From Epilithonimonas xixisoli (lineage in GTDB: Bacteria; Bacteroidota; Bacteroidia; Flavobacteriales; Weeksellaceae), in the NCBI RefSeq assembly GCF_004365655.1, contig NZ_SOEO01000001.1, positions 496,001 through 560,000 on the forward strand: a stretch of 64,000 bases of DNA. The letters run 5' to 3'. A program made the translations under genes and the position numbers. The notes below the pieces were generated by a model. That model searched no databases and was not told where the DNA came from. It saw nothing but the letters and a program-made list of their open reading frames with translations. Each line of letters starts with the position of its first letter. The stretch's first letter is position 1. Shown in pieces: positions 24,870 through 34,295 of the stretch.

Positions 24870-26630
24870 TTATTCCGATTTTATAACCTCGGTTCTTTCC
24901 GAGATTCCATTGGCGTTGAAAGCCTCGATTTGGAAATAATAAGAATCAACTCTGTCGGCTCCGGTGAAAAAATATTCGTTTTTACCATAAACCATAATGC
25001 TTCCGTACAATTTGTCCGGCGATTTTCCCCAATAGATGACGTAACCATCAGCATCAGAATTCTGTTGCCATTTGAACCAGATGCTTCTTCTTTCGCCATA
25101 TTTTTTAGGGTCAGCGCGCAGTGGAACAAATCCTTGAACTTTTCCTGGTTTCGTTCCTGCACCTTTTCCAAACACTCGAAATCCGCTCAATGCAAATTTT
25201 CCTGTTGGCATTTTCAGGTTTTCCATTTTTAGAAATCTTGCTTTTGCCGGTTTTTCAAGTTCGATATAATCGTGCGGAACATCGGTTTGGTTTTTAGATT
25301 TGTCAACAATTACTGTCCATTTTTTGCCATCATTAGAACCATAGATTTTATATTGATGCATTTTGCCGAGCGTTTTTCCCATAAACTCCGCATCTTGGTC
25401 AGCGTAATTAACTTGGATTGCATTGATGGTGGAAACTTCACCCAAATCCGTCTGAAACCATTCGCCGGAATTTCCGGTTTTCGCACTCCAATATGTTTTA
25501 ATATCTTCATCCACTGCAAGATTTGCCTGATAACCGCCCAAAGTTGATGAAACCTGAACGGGTTTGTTATAATTCAAAAGCATCCAACCTGGGAACAATC
25601 CTTTGGAAAAATCTTTCCCTTGCGCATATTGCGGTAGCAAAGTCGGATAATCGCCATAAGCGGTGTTGGTGTACATCACATCGTCTTTGTCGAAGCCAGT
25701 TGGCCAGATTCCCAATCGGCGTTCAAAATTGTTTTTTGTTGAAATGAAAATCGTGGAAACGTGCCACCAATTATTGAAATTATCCTGAAATGTTGCACCG
25801 TGACCAGCGCCTCTAGCAAATCCGCCCGGCTTGTAAGAAAACGGATTGTGTTGCTGGTATTCATAACCTTCCAATGGATTTTTGGAAACATAAACACCAT
25901 CAGAATAACCACTGAATTCCGTGGCTGGCGCGCCATATTGCATATAATATTTGTCTTTGTATTTGGTGACCCAAGCGCCTTCTACGAATGGTTGCAGGAA
26001 AACATTATCGTTGTATTCACCAAATCTTTCCCAGCCGTGGTCTTCTGGTTTCAATCTTAAAATTGGTTTTACGAAACCTTCGGACTGCATCGTTTTTGTC
26101 TTGATTTCAGTTCCTAAAAGTGGCCATTCGTTGCTGGAACCCCAATAGAGATATAGTTTGTCTTTGTCTTCATCATAATGAAAAGCCGGGTCCCAAGCGC
26201 CAACTTTCAACGTGTCAACTGCGATTTTCCAATCGTCTTTGGTTGGATTGGTGCTTTTCCAAATCGGGAAATCCTGTTCCCAAGTCGAGCCATAAACGTA
26301 CAATGTATCTTTCATTGCCCAAACTGCAGGCGCGTTCAAATCGTGCGTGTATTTGTTGTCTCTAAGGAATTTTCTGTGGATGAATTTCCAATTCAACATA
26401 TCATCAGAATGCCAATAGCCTTCTTGATTCGTGGAAAATAAGAAAAGCTTTTTCTGAAAATTGACAATCACTGGGTCGGCTGTTGCACGGTGTTTTCCTT
26501 GCTTGGAAAAAACTTCGAAAGGCGTGTATCCATAATCGATGTTGATGGGATTGCAATAGGTTTTTTGTTGCGCCGAAATCTGACCGATGAAAAGTAAGAA
26601 TGCGGACGCAAATATTGTTTTTAAATTCAT
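24870..26630 (-). CDS. Secreted family 43 glycoside hydrolase with F5/8-type C domain
   Basis: 586 residues. Residues 1-20 are a signal peptide. A five-bladed GH43 propeller follows (about 22-340): HRATADPVIVNFQKKLFLFST carries the catalytic base Asp, KVGAWDPAFHYDEDKDKLYLYWG the second Asp, and FVEGAWVTKYKDKYYMQYGA the acid Glu. A discoidin/F5-8C domain (about 355-485; LGGYQANLAVDEDIKTYWSA) and a fibronectin-like C-terminal part complete it. No sorting domain is seen, so it is probably periplasmic or surface. The family cleaves arabino- or xylo-oligosaccharides. No SusC/SusD genes accompany it. Confidence 0.87.
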   Translation of the reverse strand: MNLKTIFASAFLLFIGQISAQQKTYCNPINIDYGYTPFEVFSKQGKHRATADPVIVNFQKKLFLFSTNQEGYWHSDDMLNWKFIHRKFLRDNKYTHDLNAPAVWAMKDTLYVYGSTWEQDFPIWKSTNPTKDDWKIAVDTLKVGAWDPAFHYDEDKDKLYLYWGSSNEWPLLGTEIKTKTMQSEGFVKPILRLKPEDHGWERFGEYNDNVFLQPFVEGAWVTKYKDKYYMQYGAPATEFSGYSDGVYVSKNPLEGYEYQQHNPFSYKPGGFARGAGHGATFQDNFNNWWHVSTIFISTKNNFERRLGIWPTGFDKDDVMYTNTAYGDYPTLLPQYAQGKDFSKGLFPGWMLLNYNKPVQVSSTLGGYQANLAVDEDIKTYWSAKTGNSGEWFQTDLGEVSTINAIQVNYADQDAEFMGKTLGKMHQYKIYGSNDGKKWTVIVDKSKNQTDVPHDYIELEKPAKARFLKMENLKMPTGKFALSGFRVFGKGAGTKPGKVQGFVPLRADPKKYGERRSIWFKWQQNSDADGYVIYWGKSPDKLYGSIMVYGKNEYFFTGADRVDSYYFQIEAFNANGISERTEVIKSE

Positions 26631-26637
26631 TTAAATT

Positions 26638-27156
26638 TTATTCTGAGGTTTTACTGTAATGTTCAAGTATGTTGTTGACGAATCTGAAAGTGTCTTGTTT
26701 GATTTTCATTTCGTCTTCTTGGTCTCTGTAAAAGAAAAGAATATTGTCTTCGTTATCAATCCTAAGTTTTTTGCCGGCAGATTTTGCATCATAGAATTTA
26801 TCTAATTTATAAACGACATATTTTCCATTTTTCATCGTAATGATAATTGGGAAATATTGAGAAGGCGCCACGTTGGTACGATTGAAATTATTAATCACAT
26901 TCGCAATATAATCTTCCTCGCCATCTTGGTTGAAATCGCCTTGGTCAATAGTTATGACGTTGTTTTTACTCAGGAAATTCTCAAACTCAATGTCTTGCAC
27001 GCCGTCTGGCTTGTAATATTTCATCTCGTCATTCACATTTAGCTTGTTGGTGAAACTGCTTTTGCTGATGATGCTTTGCAAAGTTTTGAGGTCCATATCA
27101 CTTCTGATGCAGGAAACGAGGCAAATCAATATTAAGAAACAGGATGGAATTTTCAT
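26638..27156 (-). CDS. Lipoprotein with one EF-hand-like loop
   Basis: 172 residues. The N-terminus has a lipobox (LICLVSC). A single calcium-loop-like stretch DFNQDGEEDYIANVI, followed by an FPIIITMKNGKYVVYKL strand pair, resembles VCBS/FG-GAP-type units. Function unknown. It lies seven bases upstream of the GH43 gene, so they are cotranscribed. A second lipoprotein of the same general design lies at 63082-63645. Confidence 0.72.
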   Translation of the reverse strand: MKIPSCFLILICLVSCIRSDMDLKTLQSIISKSSFTNKLNVNDEMKYYKPDGVQDIEFENFLSKNNVITIDQGDFNQDGEEDYIANVINNFNRTNVAPSQYFPIIITMKNGKYVVYKLDKFYDAKSAGKKLRIDNEDNILFFYRDQEDEMKIKQDTFRFVNNILEHYSKTSE

Positions 27157-27226
27157 TGAGAAAATATTTATCCCAAGTTAATTAAAAATGCCGAAAGATT
27201 GACTTTTTTGAAAAGAATTAATGAGA

Positions 27227-28231
27227 TTAAATTAAAATGCCATTCATTGGGACAATAGGTTCTGGCAAATCTTTTTCGTTCAACATATCGCGCATATCGA
27301 TTTCTATCATTCTGCTGATTTGCGAAATTGGGACATCGTTGGCGCCACCTTCAAAGGGATTTTCGCAACTTTCGCCAATCTGTTCCAAAACCAAAAATAC
27401 CCAGCCCAATAACATACTGAACGGAATCGTGAGCCAAATATAATTGCTTTCCAATTTCGCAAATTCATTCAGGAAACCCAGAGGTAGAAGCACGCAGAAA
27501 AGATTAGTGAAGTAAGTATTAATCGTGGAAAATTGTCTTGGATAAGGGAAATTCTTGATTCTTTCGCATTTGCCTTGTTGGTCGTAGAAATCTTTTAATT
27601 GATTTTCCAAAGTTGTGTAATTGTAATCATTAATCAAGCCTTCCGTATGAAGTTTTCTCAAAGTTTCGGATTGAAGCGTGATGATTTGCGTGGCTCGGTT
27701 TTTCTTTTCTAGGAGGAAATTAATTTCATTTTGATTAATGTATTTTTTCAATTCTTCGCCAAGTTCAGATTCCCATTCCGGAACTTTGTAATATTGAAGA
27801 TAACGTCTGTTGTAAGGTCGTGTTTTCACATTTTCCCAAGTTTTTGTTTCTCTCAATTGAAATCTCAGAGCTGTCATCCAAGCAAAATGACGGTAGAATA
27901 ATTCTTTGTGCAACAGTTTTTCTTCATCGGAATTGTTTTGTCTGATGAAATCTTTGACCATAATTCCGAAAGTTCGACTGTTATTGATAATCGAACCGTA
28001 AATCTGTCTCGCTTCCCAAAGTCGCCCGTAAGTCTGCGTGTTTCTGAAACCGGAAATAAAAGCCGTCGCTGTTCCCAAAAGTGCAATCGGAACCCACGGA
28101 ATTGCCAGCCATTTCCAATCTAAGAAATAAAACAAAAGTGTTGGAATCGTGCTGATGATGAGCATTTTGATGATTTTTTCACGGCTCCACATTATGAAGT
28201 GGGAAACTTTGTAGCGGTTGGATGCGTTCAT
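27227..28231 (-). CDS. Bestrophin-like anion channel protein
   Basis: 334 residues with four main hydrophobic segments (about 25-65 and 235-285). The bestrophin/UPF0187 pattern is clear: LLGTATAFISGFRNTQTYGRLWEARQIYGSIINNSR after the first helices, then FYRHFAWMTALRFQLRE and a C-terminal NPFEGGANDVPI. Bacterial members form pentameric ion channels in the inner membrane. It starts 18 bases after the thioesterase stop, so the two are in one unit reading away from dnaA. Confidence 0.87.
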   Translation of the reverse strand: MNASNRYKVSHFIMWSREKIIKMLIISTIPTLLFYFLDWKWLAIPWVPIALLGTATAFISGFRNTQTYGRLWEARQIYGSIINNSRTFGIMVKDFIRQNNSDEEKLLHKELFYRHFAWMTALRFQLRETKTWENVKTRPYNRRYLQYYKVPEWESELGEELKKYINQNEINFLLEKKNRATQIITLQSETLRKLHTEGLINDYNYTTLENQLKDFYDQQGKCERIKNFPYPRQFSTINTYFTNLFCVLLPLGFLNEFAKLESNYIWLTIPFSMLLGWVFLVLEQIGESCENPFEGGANDVPISQISRMIEIDMRDMLNEKDLPEPIVPMNGILI

Positions 28232-28249
28232 TTATGTTTTTTTATTAAT

Positions 28250-28672
28250 TTAATTTTCAATATTTGGATTCCATTTTTTCTCAATCAATTCCATAAGGTA
28301 ATCCGGACATTTGACGATTTTATTGGATTCTGAATCGAGGAAAAATAGAGTAGTGGAAGCTTCTGTAATTTTTACATTTTCTTCGTTATAAATTTCATAA
28401 TCGAACTCAATTCTGATTCCCGGAATTTTTCTAACGTAAGTTCGGATTTCTAAAAGTTGGTCATAAAGTGCTGGTTTCAAATACTTAATTTTGTATTCCG
28501 AAACTGGCAAGAAAATTCCCCTTTTTTCGATTTCGTCGTAAGACATTCCCAAGCTCCGAAAAAGTTCGACTCTGGCAACTTCAAAATATTCTGCATAGTT
28601 GCCATAATAGACGTATTTCATAGGGTCTGTTTCTCCGTAACGTACTCGTATTGAGGTGGTTGTGTTTATCAT
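28250..28672 (-). CDS. YbgC-type acyl-CoA thioesterase (hot-dog fold)
   Basis: 140 residues with the 4-hydroxybenzoyl-CoA thioesterase signature VRYGETDPMKYVYYGNYAEYFEVARVE, including the catalytic Asp of ETDPM. The fold and length are normal. It hydrolyses acyl-CoA in the cytoplasm. A TATATTTG minus-7 box on the minus strand (28702-28695) lies 22 bases before the start. It is divergent from dnaA, an order I recall as typical of Chryseobacterium chromosomes. Confidence 0.88.
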   Translation of the reverse strand: MINTTTSIRVRYGETDPMKYVYYGNYAEYFEVARVELFRSLGMSYDEIEKRGIFLPVSEYKIKYLKPALYDQLLEIRTYVRKIPGIRIEFDYEIYNEENVKITEASTTLFFLDSESNKIVKCPDYLMELIEKKWNPNIEN

Positions 28673-28806
28673 TTGAAGCGCTTAATAATTCATACAAATA
28701 TATTTTTTAATAATCAATAGAGAAAAAATTTTTTTATGAAAATTAATAATTAGATATTTGTTGTCTTCTTAAAAAACTAAAATCCCGCAGAAAATAGCAG
28801 CAGAAA
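28673..28806. other. Divergent dnaA promoter region, candidate origin neighbourhood
   Basis: 134 very AT-rich bases separate the thioesterase and dnaA. Genes from 14.57 to 28.67 kb are all on the minus strand and those from 28.81 to 35.50 kb all on the plus strand, as expected around an origin. I see no clear TTATCCACA-type DnaA boxes inside it, so the origin itself could lie elsewhere nearby. Confidence 0.35.
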
Positions 28807-30261
28807 ATGAATGAAAATTTAGTATTGATCTGGGATAGGTGTCTCCAATTTATGAGGGACAATCTAAACGCAGCGGAGGACAACACAGACCTCAAAAAGT
28901 TAGAAAACTCTTTCGACTTGTTATTTGATAAAGTTCAGCCAATTTCTTTGGTGAACAATAATCTCACGTTGCTTGTTCCCAGTGATTTTTACAAAGAATA
29001 TATCGAGGACAATTACTTGTCTTTACTGTCTGCTGCGCTTAAGAAAAATATCGGTAAAGGTGTGAAATTGTGGTATTCTGTGATGGAAAACAAACCATCT
29101 GGGAAAGAAAAACCAATTACGATGAATGTAAAAGGAATTTCTACACAACAGCCTAAGATTCAAGAAGCTAGACCGGTTTTAAGAGAAAATAACGTCAATG
29201 CTTTTGCTGTTCCCGGAATCAAAAAAATCAATATTGATTCCAACTTGAAAGCAGATCAGTCTTTTGATAATTTCATCGAAGGAGAAAGCAATAAGTTCGC
29301 ATCAACTGTTGCGAGATCGATTGCAAAAAGACCAGGTTCTACGGCTTTCAATCCATTATTCGTTTATGGAGGTTACGGCGTTGGGAAAACGCATTTGGCA
29401 CAAGCGATTGGATTGGAAGTGAAATCGACTTATCCGGAGAAAGTAGTTTTGTATCAATCTTCTGAAAAATTTATTCAGGATTTTGTGAAAGCGGCGAAGT
29501 CTCAGAACAAAACAGATTTTCAACATTATTATCAGATGATCGATGTTTTGATCATCGATGATATTCAATTCCTTTCTGGTAAAGCAGCGACGCAAGATAG
29601 TTTCTTCCATATTTTTGATTATTTGCATCAGAATGGAAAGCAAATTATTTTAACTTCCGATAAGGCTCCAGCTGATATTCTTGACACTCAAGAAAGAATT
29701 ATTTCCCGTTTCAAATGGGGACTATCTGCGGAGATCAAATCACCAAACTTCGACACAAGAAGAAAAATCATCGTTGATAAGTTAAGCAGGGACGGAATCG
29801 AATTGACTGACGATATGTTGGATTATCTGGCATCGGAAGTTAAGACAAACGGTGTGAGAGAACTGATTGGCGTTGTAAATGCTGTGATCGCTTACTCTAC
29901 AGTTTATAAGTCAGATTTCAGTCTTGATTTACTAAAAGATACAATCAACAAATTAGCGACAACTCAGAAGAAAACCATCAATATTCCTTATATCCAAGAA
30001 ATAGTTTGTGACTATTTCGGGATTCAAAGAGAACAATTGTTATCTAAAACTAGAAAAAGAGAAATCGCTTTGCCTAGACAATTAGCAATGTATTTCGCTA
30101 AAGAATATACCAACGCAACCTTCACAAAAATTGGTGAAGAAATGGGAGGAAAAGACCACTCAACCGTGATGTACGCTTGCGATACAATCCGAGATGTTTC
30201 GAAGATTGATAAAGAACTTAAGAAATACATTAAGGATCTGAAAGAAAAGATTGCTCAATAA
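28807..30261 (+). CDS. dnaA: Chromosomal replication initiator DnaA
   Basis: 484 residues with all four domains: an N-terminal interaction domain, a variable linker (about 95-145), an AAA+ domain with Walker A GGYGVGKTH and Walker B DVLIIDDIQFLSGK, and a C-terminal DNA-binding domain with GGKDHSTVMYACDTI. It binds DnaA boxes at oriC and opens the duplex in its ATP form. A terminator follows the gene, so it is monocistronic or ends a unit, although the tyrosine phosphatase gene lies only 97 bases on. Confidence 0.97.
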   Translation: MNENLVLIWDRCLQFMRDNLNAAEDNTDLKKLENSFDLLFDKVQPISLVNNNLTLLVPSDFYKEYIEDNYLSLLSAALKKNIGKGVKLWYSVMENKPSGKEKPITMNVKGISTQQPKIQEARPVLRENNVNAFAVPGIKKINIDSNLKADQSFDNFIEGESNKFASTVARSIAKRPGSTAFNPLFVYGGYGVGKTHLAQAIGLEVKSTYPEKVVLYQSSEKFIQDFVKAAKSQNKTDFQHYYQMIDVLIIDDIQFLSGKAATQDSFFHIFDYLHQNGKQIILTSDKAPADILDTQERIISRFKWGLSAEIKSPNFDTRRKIIVDKLSRDGIELTDDMLDYLASEVKTNGVRELIGVVNAVIAYSTVYKSDFSLDLLKDTINKLATTQKKTINIPYIQEIVCDYFGIQREQLLSKTRKREIALPRQLAMYFAKEYTNATFTKIGEEMGGKDHSTVMYACDTIRDVSKIDKELKKYIKDLKEKIAQ

Positions 30262-30268
30262 CAAATAC

Positions 30269-30299
30269 AAGGATTTAAATTTTTTTAAATCCTTTTTTT
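30269..30299 (+). terminator. dnaA terminator
   Basis: An 11-base stem AAGGATTTAAA / TTTAAATCCTT with a 4-base loop and a T-run starts 7 bases after the dnaA stop. Confidence 0.82.
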
Positions 30300-30316
30300 A
30301 TTTTTAAATTTAAAGT

Positions 30317-30346
30317 CATTTTACTTTTTACATTATACATTTTACA
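30317..30346 (+). repeat. CATTTTACTTTTTACA leader, copy 2
   Basis: It lies 12 bases before the phosphatase ATG and differs from 9909-9938 only by TT for AA in the middle. Confidence 0.85.
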
Positions 30347-30358
30347 GTTTTTTAAATT

Positions 30359-30799
30359 ATGAAAATACTAATGGTTTGCCTCGGAAATATCTGCAGAAGT
30401 CCTTTGGCAGAAGGAATTTTGAAACATAAATTAGGCGATGGTTATTTTGTGGATAGCGCTGGAACGATTAATTATCACGAAGGAAGCCAGCCGGACGAAC
30501 GTTCCATAAAAACCGCAAGCAAAAATGGGATTGATATTTCCACACAAAAATCAAGACCGATTACAAAATCAGATTTTGACAAATTCGATTTGATATTCTG
30601 TATGGACAAAAACAATTACAAGGACGTTCTGAAACTCGCAGAAGATTCTCAGAAACACAAAGTAAGATTGATTTTGGATGATGAGCTCGAAGTTCCAGAT
30701 CCGTATTTCGGAGGAATCGACGGTTTTGATAAAGTTTACAAGATGCTCGACGAATCTTGTGAAATAATTGCCGAAAAAATCAAGAACAATAGCATATAA
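30359..30799 (+). CDS. Low-molecular-weight protein tyrosine phosphatase
   Basis: 146 residues with the P-loop VCLGNICRSP near the N-terminus (nucleophile Cys7, Arg13) and the general-acid aspartate in VPDPYFGG. The length is normal. In other bacteria such enzymes act on tyrosine kinases of capsule export or on protein arginine phosphates; neither partner is visible here. It follows dnaA, consistent with Chryseobacterium gene order. Confidence 0.92.
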   Translation: MKILMVCLGNICRSPLAEGILKHKLGDGYFVDSAGTINYHEGSQPDERSIKTASKNGIDISTQKSRPITKSDFDKFDLIFCMDKNNYKDVLKLAEDSQKHKVRLILDDELEVPDPYFGGIDGFDKVYKMLDESCEIIAEKIKNNSI

Positions 30800-30838
30800 C
30801 TCGCAAACAATTCTAAATTTGTAAGACAACATTTTCTT

Positions 30839-32116
30839 ATGAATTTTGACATTGAACAAAGACCGATGAAGCCCAAGAAATTCTATCAGCATCTCTATAT
30901 TCAGGTTTTGATAGCGATTATTTTCGGCGTTTCCCTTGGATATTTCTATCCAGATCTTGGCGAGAAAATGAAACCTTTGGGCGATGGATTCATCAAGTTG
31001 GTGAAGATGATCATCGCACCCGTAATTTTCCTCACAGTTTCAACTGGAATTGCTGGAATGAGCGACCTCAAAAAAGTCGGACGAGTTGCAGGGAAAGCAT
31101 TCGCCTATTTCTTTACATTTTCAACTTTAGCGTTGATTATTGGTTTGGTTGTCAGTAATCTCGTTCAGCCGGGCAAAGGACTTAACATCAATCCAAATAC
31201 TTTGAACAGCACGGAAATCGAGAAATATGTCAAAGCCGCACACGACAACTCGATGGTGAGTTTTGTCTTCAATATTATTCCGGAAACTTTGTTTAGTCCG
31301 TTGACGGGCGACAATATTCTTCAGGTTTTGTTGGTCGCAATTTTGTTCGGCGTTGCTTTGGCAATAACTTCCGAGAAAAGTTATCCCGTTTACGATTTCC
31401 TTCAAACCTTAACCATTCCGATTTTTAAAATTGTAGAAATCTTAATGAAACTCGCGCCAATTGGTGCTTTCGGTGCAATGGCGTTCACGATTGGGAAATA
31501 TGGTTTAGAATCTTTGAAAAATCTGGCGATGCTCGTCGGTACATTTTACGTTACGTCCGCGTTGTTTGTCGTTTTGATTTTGGGAAGTGTCGCTTGGTAC
31601 AACGGATTCAATATTTTCAAATTCCTAAGATATTTGAAGGACGAAATTCTCTTGGTTCTCGGCACAAGTTCATCAGAACCTGCGCTTCCGGGATTGATGA
31701 AGAAACTCGAAAATGCAGGTTGCGAAAAAGGCGTTGTTGGTTTGGTGGTGCCAACTGGCTATTCCTTCAACCTCGATGGAACCAATATTTATATGACATT
31801 GGCGGCGCTTTTCATCGCTCAGGCTTGCAACATCGATTTGAGTTTGGAGCATCAGCTTGGTTTGCTTTTGGTGGCGATGTTGAGTTCCAAAGGTGCGGCG
31901 GGCGTTTCTGGTGCAGGATTTATCACGTTGGCAGCGACTTTGGCGGTCGTTCCAGAAGTTCCGATTGCAGGAATGACTCTGATTCTCGGCATCGATAAAT
32001 TTATGTCCGAATGTCGCGCATTGACCAATGTCATTGGAAATGCTGTTGCCACAGTTGTGGTTTCCAATTGGGAAAATCGTTTGGACAAAGAACGATTAAA
32101 AGAAGTTTTGAATTAA
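30839..32116 (+). CDS. Dicarboxylate/amino acid:cation symporter
   Basis: 425 residues, eight or more membrane helices with the re-entrant hairpins of the DAACS family: [24 protein letters not shown], a serine-rich [16 protein letters not shown] hairpin, and [24 protein letters not shown], which is the substrate site. It imports glutamate, aspartate or C4-dicarboxylates with protons or sodium. A TAAATTTG minus-7 box at 30814-30821 lies shortly before the ATG. Element R3 follows the gene. Confidence 0.92.
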   Translation: MNFDIEQRPMKPKKFYQHLYIQVLIAIIFGVSLGYFYPDLGEKMKPLGDGFIKLVKMIIAPVIFLTVSTGIAGMSDLKKVGRVAGKAFAYFFTFSTLALIIGLVVSNLVQPGKGLNINPNTLNSTEIEKYVKAAHDNSMVSFVFNIIPETLFSPLTGDNILQVLLVAILFGVALAITSEKSYPVYDFLQTLTIPIFKIVEILMKLAPIGAFGAMAFTIGKYGLESLKNLAMLVGTFYVTSALFVVLILGSVAWYNGFNIFKFLRYLKDEILLVLGTSSSEPALPGLMKKLENAGCEKGVVGLVVPTGYSFNLDGTNIYMTLAALFIAQACNIDLSLEHQLGLLLVAMLSSKGAAGVSGAGFITLAATLAVVPEVPIAGMTLILGIDKFMSECRALTNVIGNAVATVVVSNWENRLDKERLKEVLN

Positions 32117-32136
32117 CTTTGTATGTAAGAAAATTT

Positions 32137-32241
32137 GGGCAGCTATTTCCGCCTTCCACTCCCAATCTTTTTTGCATGACGATTTCCATTAAGTTGAACT
32201 TAAGTAAACGCAAAAAAGGATTTCCGTTCAAGTCGGGCTGC
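32137..32241 (+). repeat. Intergenic hairpin element R3
   Basis: 105 bases running from GGGCAGCTATTTCCGCC to CCGTTCAAGTCGGGCTGC, with an inner hairpin AATCTTTTTTGC / GCAAAAAAGGATT. Both ends match R4 (minus strand, 38342-38442) closely. It starts about 20 bases after the symporter stop. Confidence 0.9.
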
Positions 32242-32285
32242 AGATTCAATATAAAAACAACAGACAACATATAACAACATTAGAA

Positions 32286-32318
32286 AGCCTTGTCAAGGTT
32301 TCGAACCTTGACAAGGCT
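32286..32318. repeat. Perfect 15-base hairpin with nested palindrome
   Basis: AGCCTTGTCAAGGTT and AACCTTGACAAGGCT are separated by TCG. Each arm contains CCTTGTCAAGG or its complement, itself a palindrome. There is no T-run on either side, so it is not a standard terminator. Confidence 0.9.
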
Positions 32319-32350
32319 ACAAGTAATACATTTTACATAATACAACAAAA

Positions 32351-33049
32351 ATGCTCTACCTTCTACCAGCCTATCTTTCCGAAAATTCCCCAACAGATTA
32401 TTTTGCTCCAATTATCAAAGACATCATTATGAATGTCGACCATTATTTTGTAGAGAATGAAAAAACGGCAAGAAAAGTCATCAAGTTTTTTGCGCCGGAA
32501 AAAAAGCAACCTGAACTGAAACTGTTTCTCCTCGACAAATATTCCGAAACAGCCGATTTGAAAGAAGCTCAAAAACTAATGAAAGAAGGCGTAGATTTCG
32601 GATTGTTGTCCGAAGCTGGTTTGCCTTGTATCGGTGATCCGGGAAATATCATCGTTGGCTGGTCTCATAAAAATAATGTGAAAGTCATTCCGGTTAACGG
32701 ACCAAGTTCTTTTGTTTTGGCTTTGATTGCAAGTGGTTTCAACGGTCAGCAATTTTCATTCAACGGTTATTTGGCGATTGAAAAAGACAAGAAGAAAAAG
32801 GAAATTCAACATTTGGAAAGTTTGGTTGAGAAAACCGGATTCACTCAGATTTTTATGGAAACGCCTTACCGCAACAACCCACTTTTCGAAGATTTGACAA
32901 AGTTCTTAAATCCAAACACAAAACTCTGCATCGCTTCCAACATCAACGACCCAGAAAACGAATTCATCAAAACAAAAACCATCAACGATTGGAAAAAAAA
33001 CAAACCAGAATTGCATAAAATCCCAACTGTTTTTTTGATTGGAAAGTAA
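32351..33049 (+). CDS. SAM-dependent methyltransferase, RsmI-like (tetrapyrrole methylase family)
   Basis: 232 residues. The sequence follows the RsmI-type order: LYLLPAYLSE at the start, FVENEKTARKVIKFF, GLLSEAGLPCIGDPGNIIVGWSH, IPVNGPSSFVLALIASGFNGQQFSFNGYL and FMETPYRNN. Such proteins methylate 16S rRNA, but this short paralogue type is common in Bacteroidota and its target is not established. In Chryseobacterium it usually lies near dnaA. Confidence 0.85.
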   Translation: MLYLLPAYLSENSPTDYFAPIIKDIIMNVDHYFVENEKTARKVIKFFAPEKKQPELKLFLLDKYSETADLKEAQKLMKEGVDFGLLSEAGLPCIGDPGNIIVGWSHKNNVKVIPVNGPSSFVLALIASGFNGQQFSFNGYLAIEKDKKKKEIQHLESLVEKTGFTQIFMETPYRNNPLFEDLTKFLNPNTKLCIASNINDPENEFIKTKTINDWKKNKPELHKIPTVFLIGK

Positions 33050-33135
33050 CTAAGAGAGATTAGATATCAGAAGTTAGAAATTAGTCCAGATTCTAACATC
33101 TAACATCTAAAACCTAACTTCTAATACCAATAAAT

Positions 33136-34281
33136 ATGAATCAAACTTATCCTTTTTATTTCAAGTTGTCTTGTATTCTCATCAGTGTCGTTATTTTAGG
33201 ATTCTTGGCGATGATTGGTCAGCAGATTTTGATTCCGATGGTTTTGGGATTGTTATTGGCCATTTTGTTGATGCCAATGTGTCGTTTTCTGGAGAAGCGG
33301 TTGAGATTTCCGAGAGGTTTATCTTCGATTGTTGCGAGTGTTTTGGCGTTGGCAATAATTGGTTTCGTTATTTATGAATTATCCATCCAAGTAGCGAAAT
33401 TGTCCAATGACTGGCCTCAATTTCAGAAGCAATTTATCACGTTGACGGACGATTTGCAGAGTTGGATTTCCAAAACTTTTGGAGTGAGGAGGAAAGACCA
33501 GCTGGAATATTTGAATGACACAGCCAAAAAATCTATCAGCACAGGAACGGCGATTGTAGAAACCGCGCTTCGTTCCATTGGTTATGTTTTGATGTTGACG
33601 GGTTTTACGTTTCTTTTTACTTTATTTTTCCTTTTGTACAGAACGCATTTGCTCAAATTTTTGGTGGCAAGTTTTTCTGAAACTTATCATAAAACGGTTT
33701 TCGAGATCATCGATAATATTCAGTTTATGGTGAAGAAATATTTGGTGGGATTGTTTCTGCAAATGATTATTGTGACGATTTTGTCCTTCATTGCGTACAC
33801 AATCATTGGTGTGAAATACAATTTTATGCTCGCCATCTTGACTGGAATTTTAAATATTTTACCATATATCGGGATTTTTACTGCGTTGTTGATTGGTGCT
33901 TTGATTACGTTTGCGACAGCAGGAATCAGTCACGTTTTGTTTATTGTGATTGCTATTATCGTGATTCACGCGATTGACGGAAATATCATAATGCCGAGAG
34001 TTGTAGGCTCCAAAGTAAAGATTAATTCTTTGATTGTGATCATCGGTTTGGTGGTTGGCGAGATGATTTGGGGAATTGCCGGAATGCTTCTCACGATTCC
34101 GATTTTGGCAATTTTGAAAATCATTTTTGATAGAGTAGAAGGTCTTCAGTCTTGGGGATTCCTGATGGGTGAAGATGACGATGTTCCGGTTTTCAAATCG
34201 ACTTTTGATAAATATTTTTTGGTGAAGAAAACTAAAATCGAAAAAATAATTTCAAAATCTGATGATAAAGCTCCAGAATAA
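33136..34281 (+). CDS. AI-2E family transporter
   Basis: 381 residues with about seven to eight hydrophobic segments and the family features: an N-terminal QILIPMVLGLLLAILLMPMCRFLE helix pair, a soluble part (about 90-150), and a C-terminal IIGLVVGEMIWGIAGMLLTIPILAILK. Members include autoinducer-2 exporters and sodium/proton antiporters, so the substrate is open. The leader is built of TCTAACATCTAACATCTAA-like repeats. An inverted-repeat element follows the gene. Confidence 0.87.
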   Translation: MNQTYPFYFKLSCILISVVILGFLAMIGQQILIPMVLGLLLAILLMPMCRFLEKRLRFPRGLSSIVASVLALAIIGFVIYELSIQVAKLSNDWPQFQKQFITLTDDLQSWISKTFGVRRKDQLEYLNDTAKKSISTGTAIVETALRSIGYVLMLTGFTFLFTLFFLLYRTHLLKFLVASFSETYHKTVFEIIDNIQFMVKKYLVGLFLQMIIVTILSFIAYTIIGVKYNFMLAILTGILNILPYIGIFTALLIGALITFATAGISHVLFIVIAIIVIHAIDGNIIMPRVVGSKVKINSLIVIIGLVVGEMIWGIAGMLLTIPILAILKIIFDRVEGLQSWGFLMGEDDDVPVFKSTFDKYFLVKKTKIEKIISKSDDKAPE

Positions 34282-34295
34282 TCTAAATTAAAATT

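Noticed and set aside
28673-28806. DnaA boxes
   Set aside because: No TTATCCACA or one-mismatch copies could be found by eye, so no origin was called as a firm feature.
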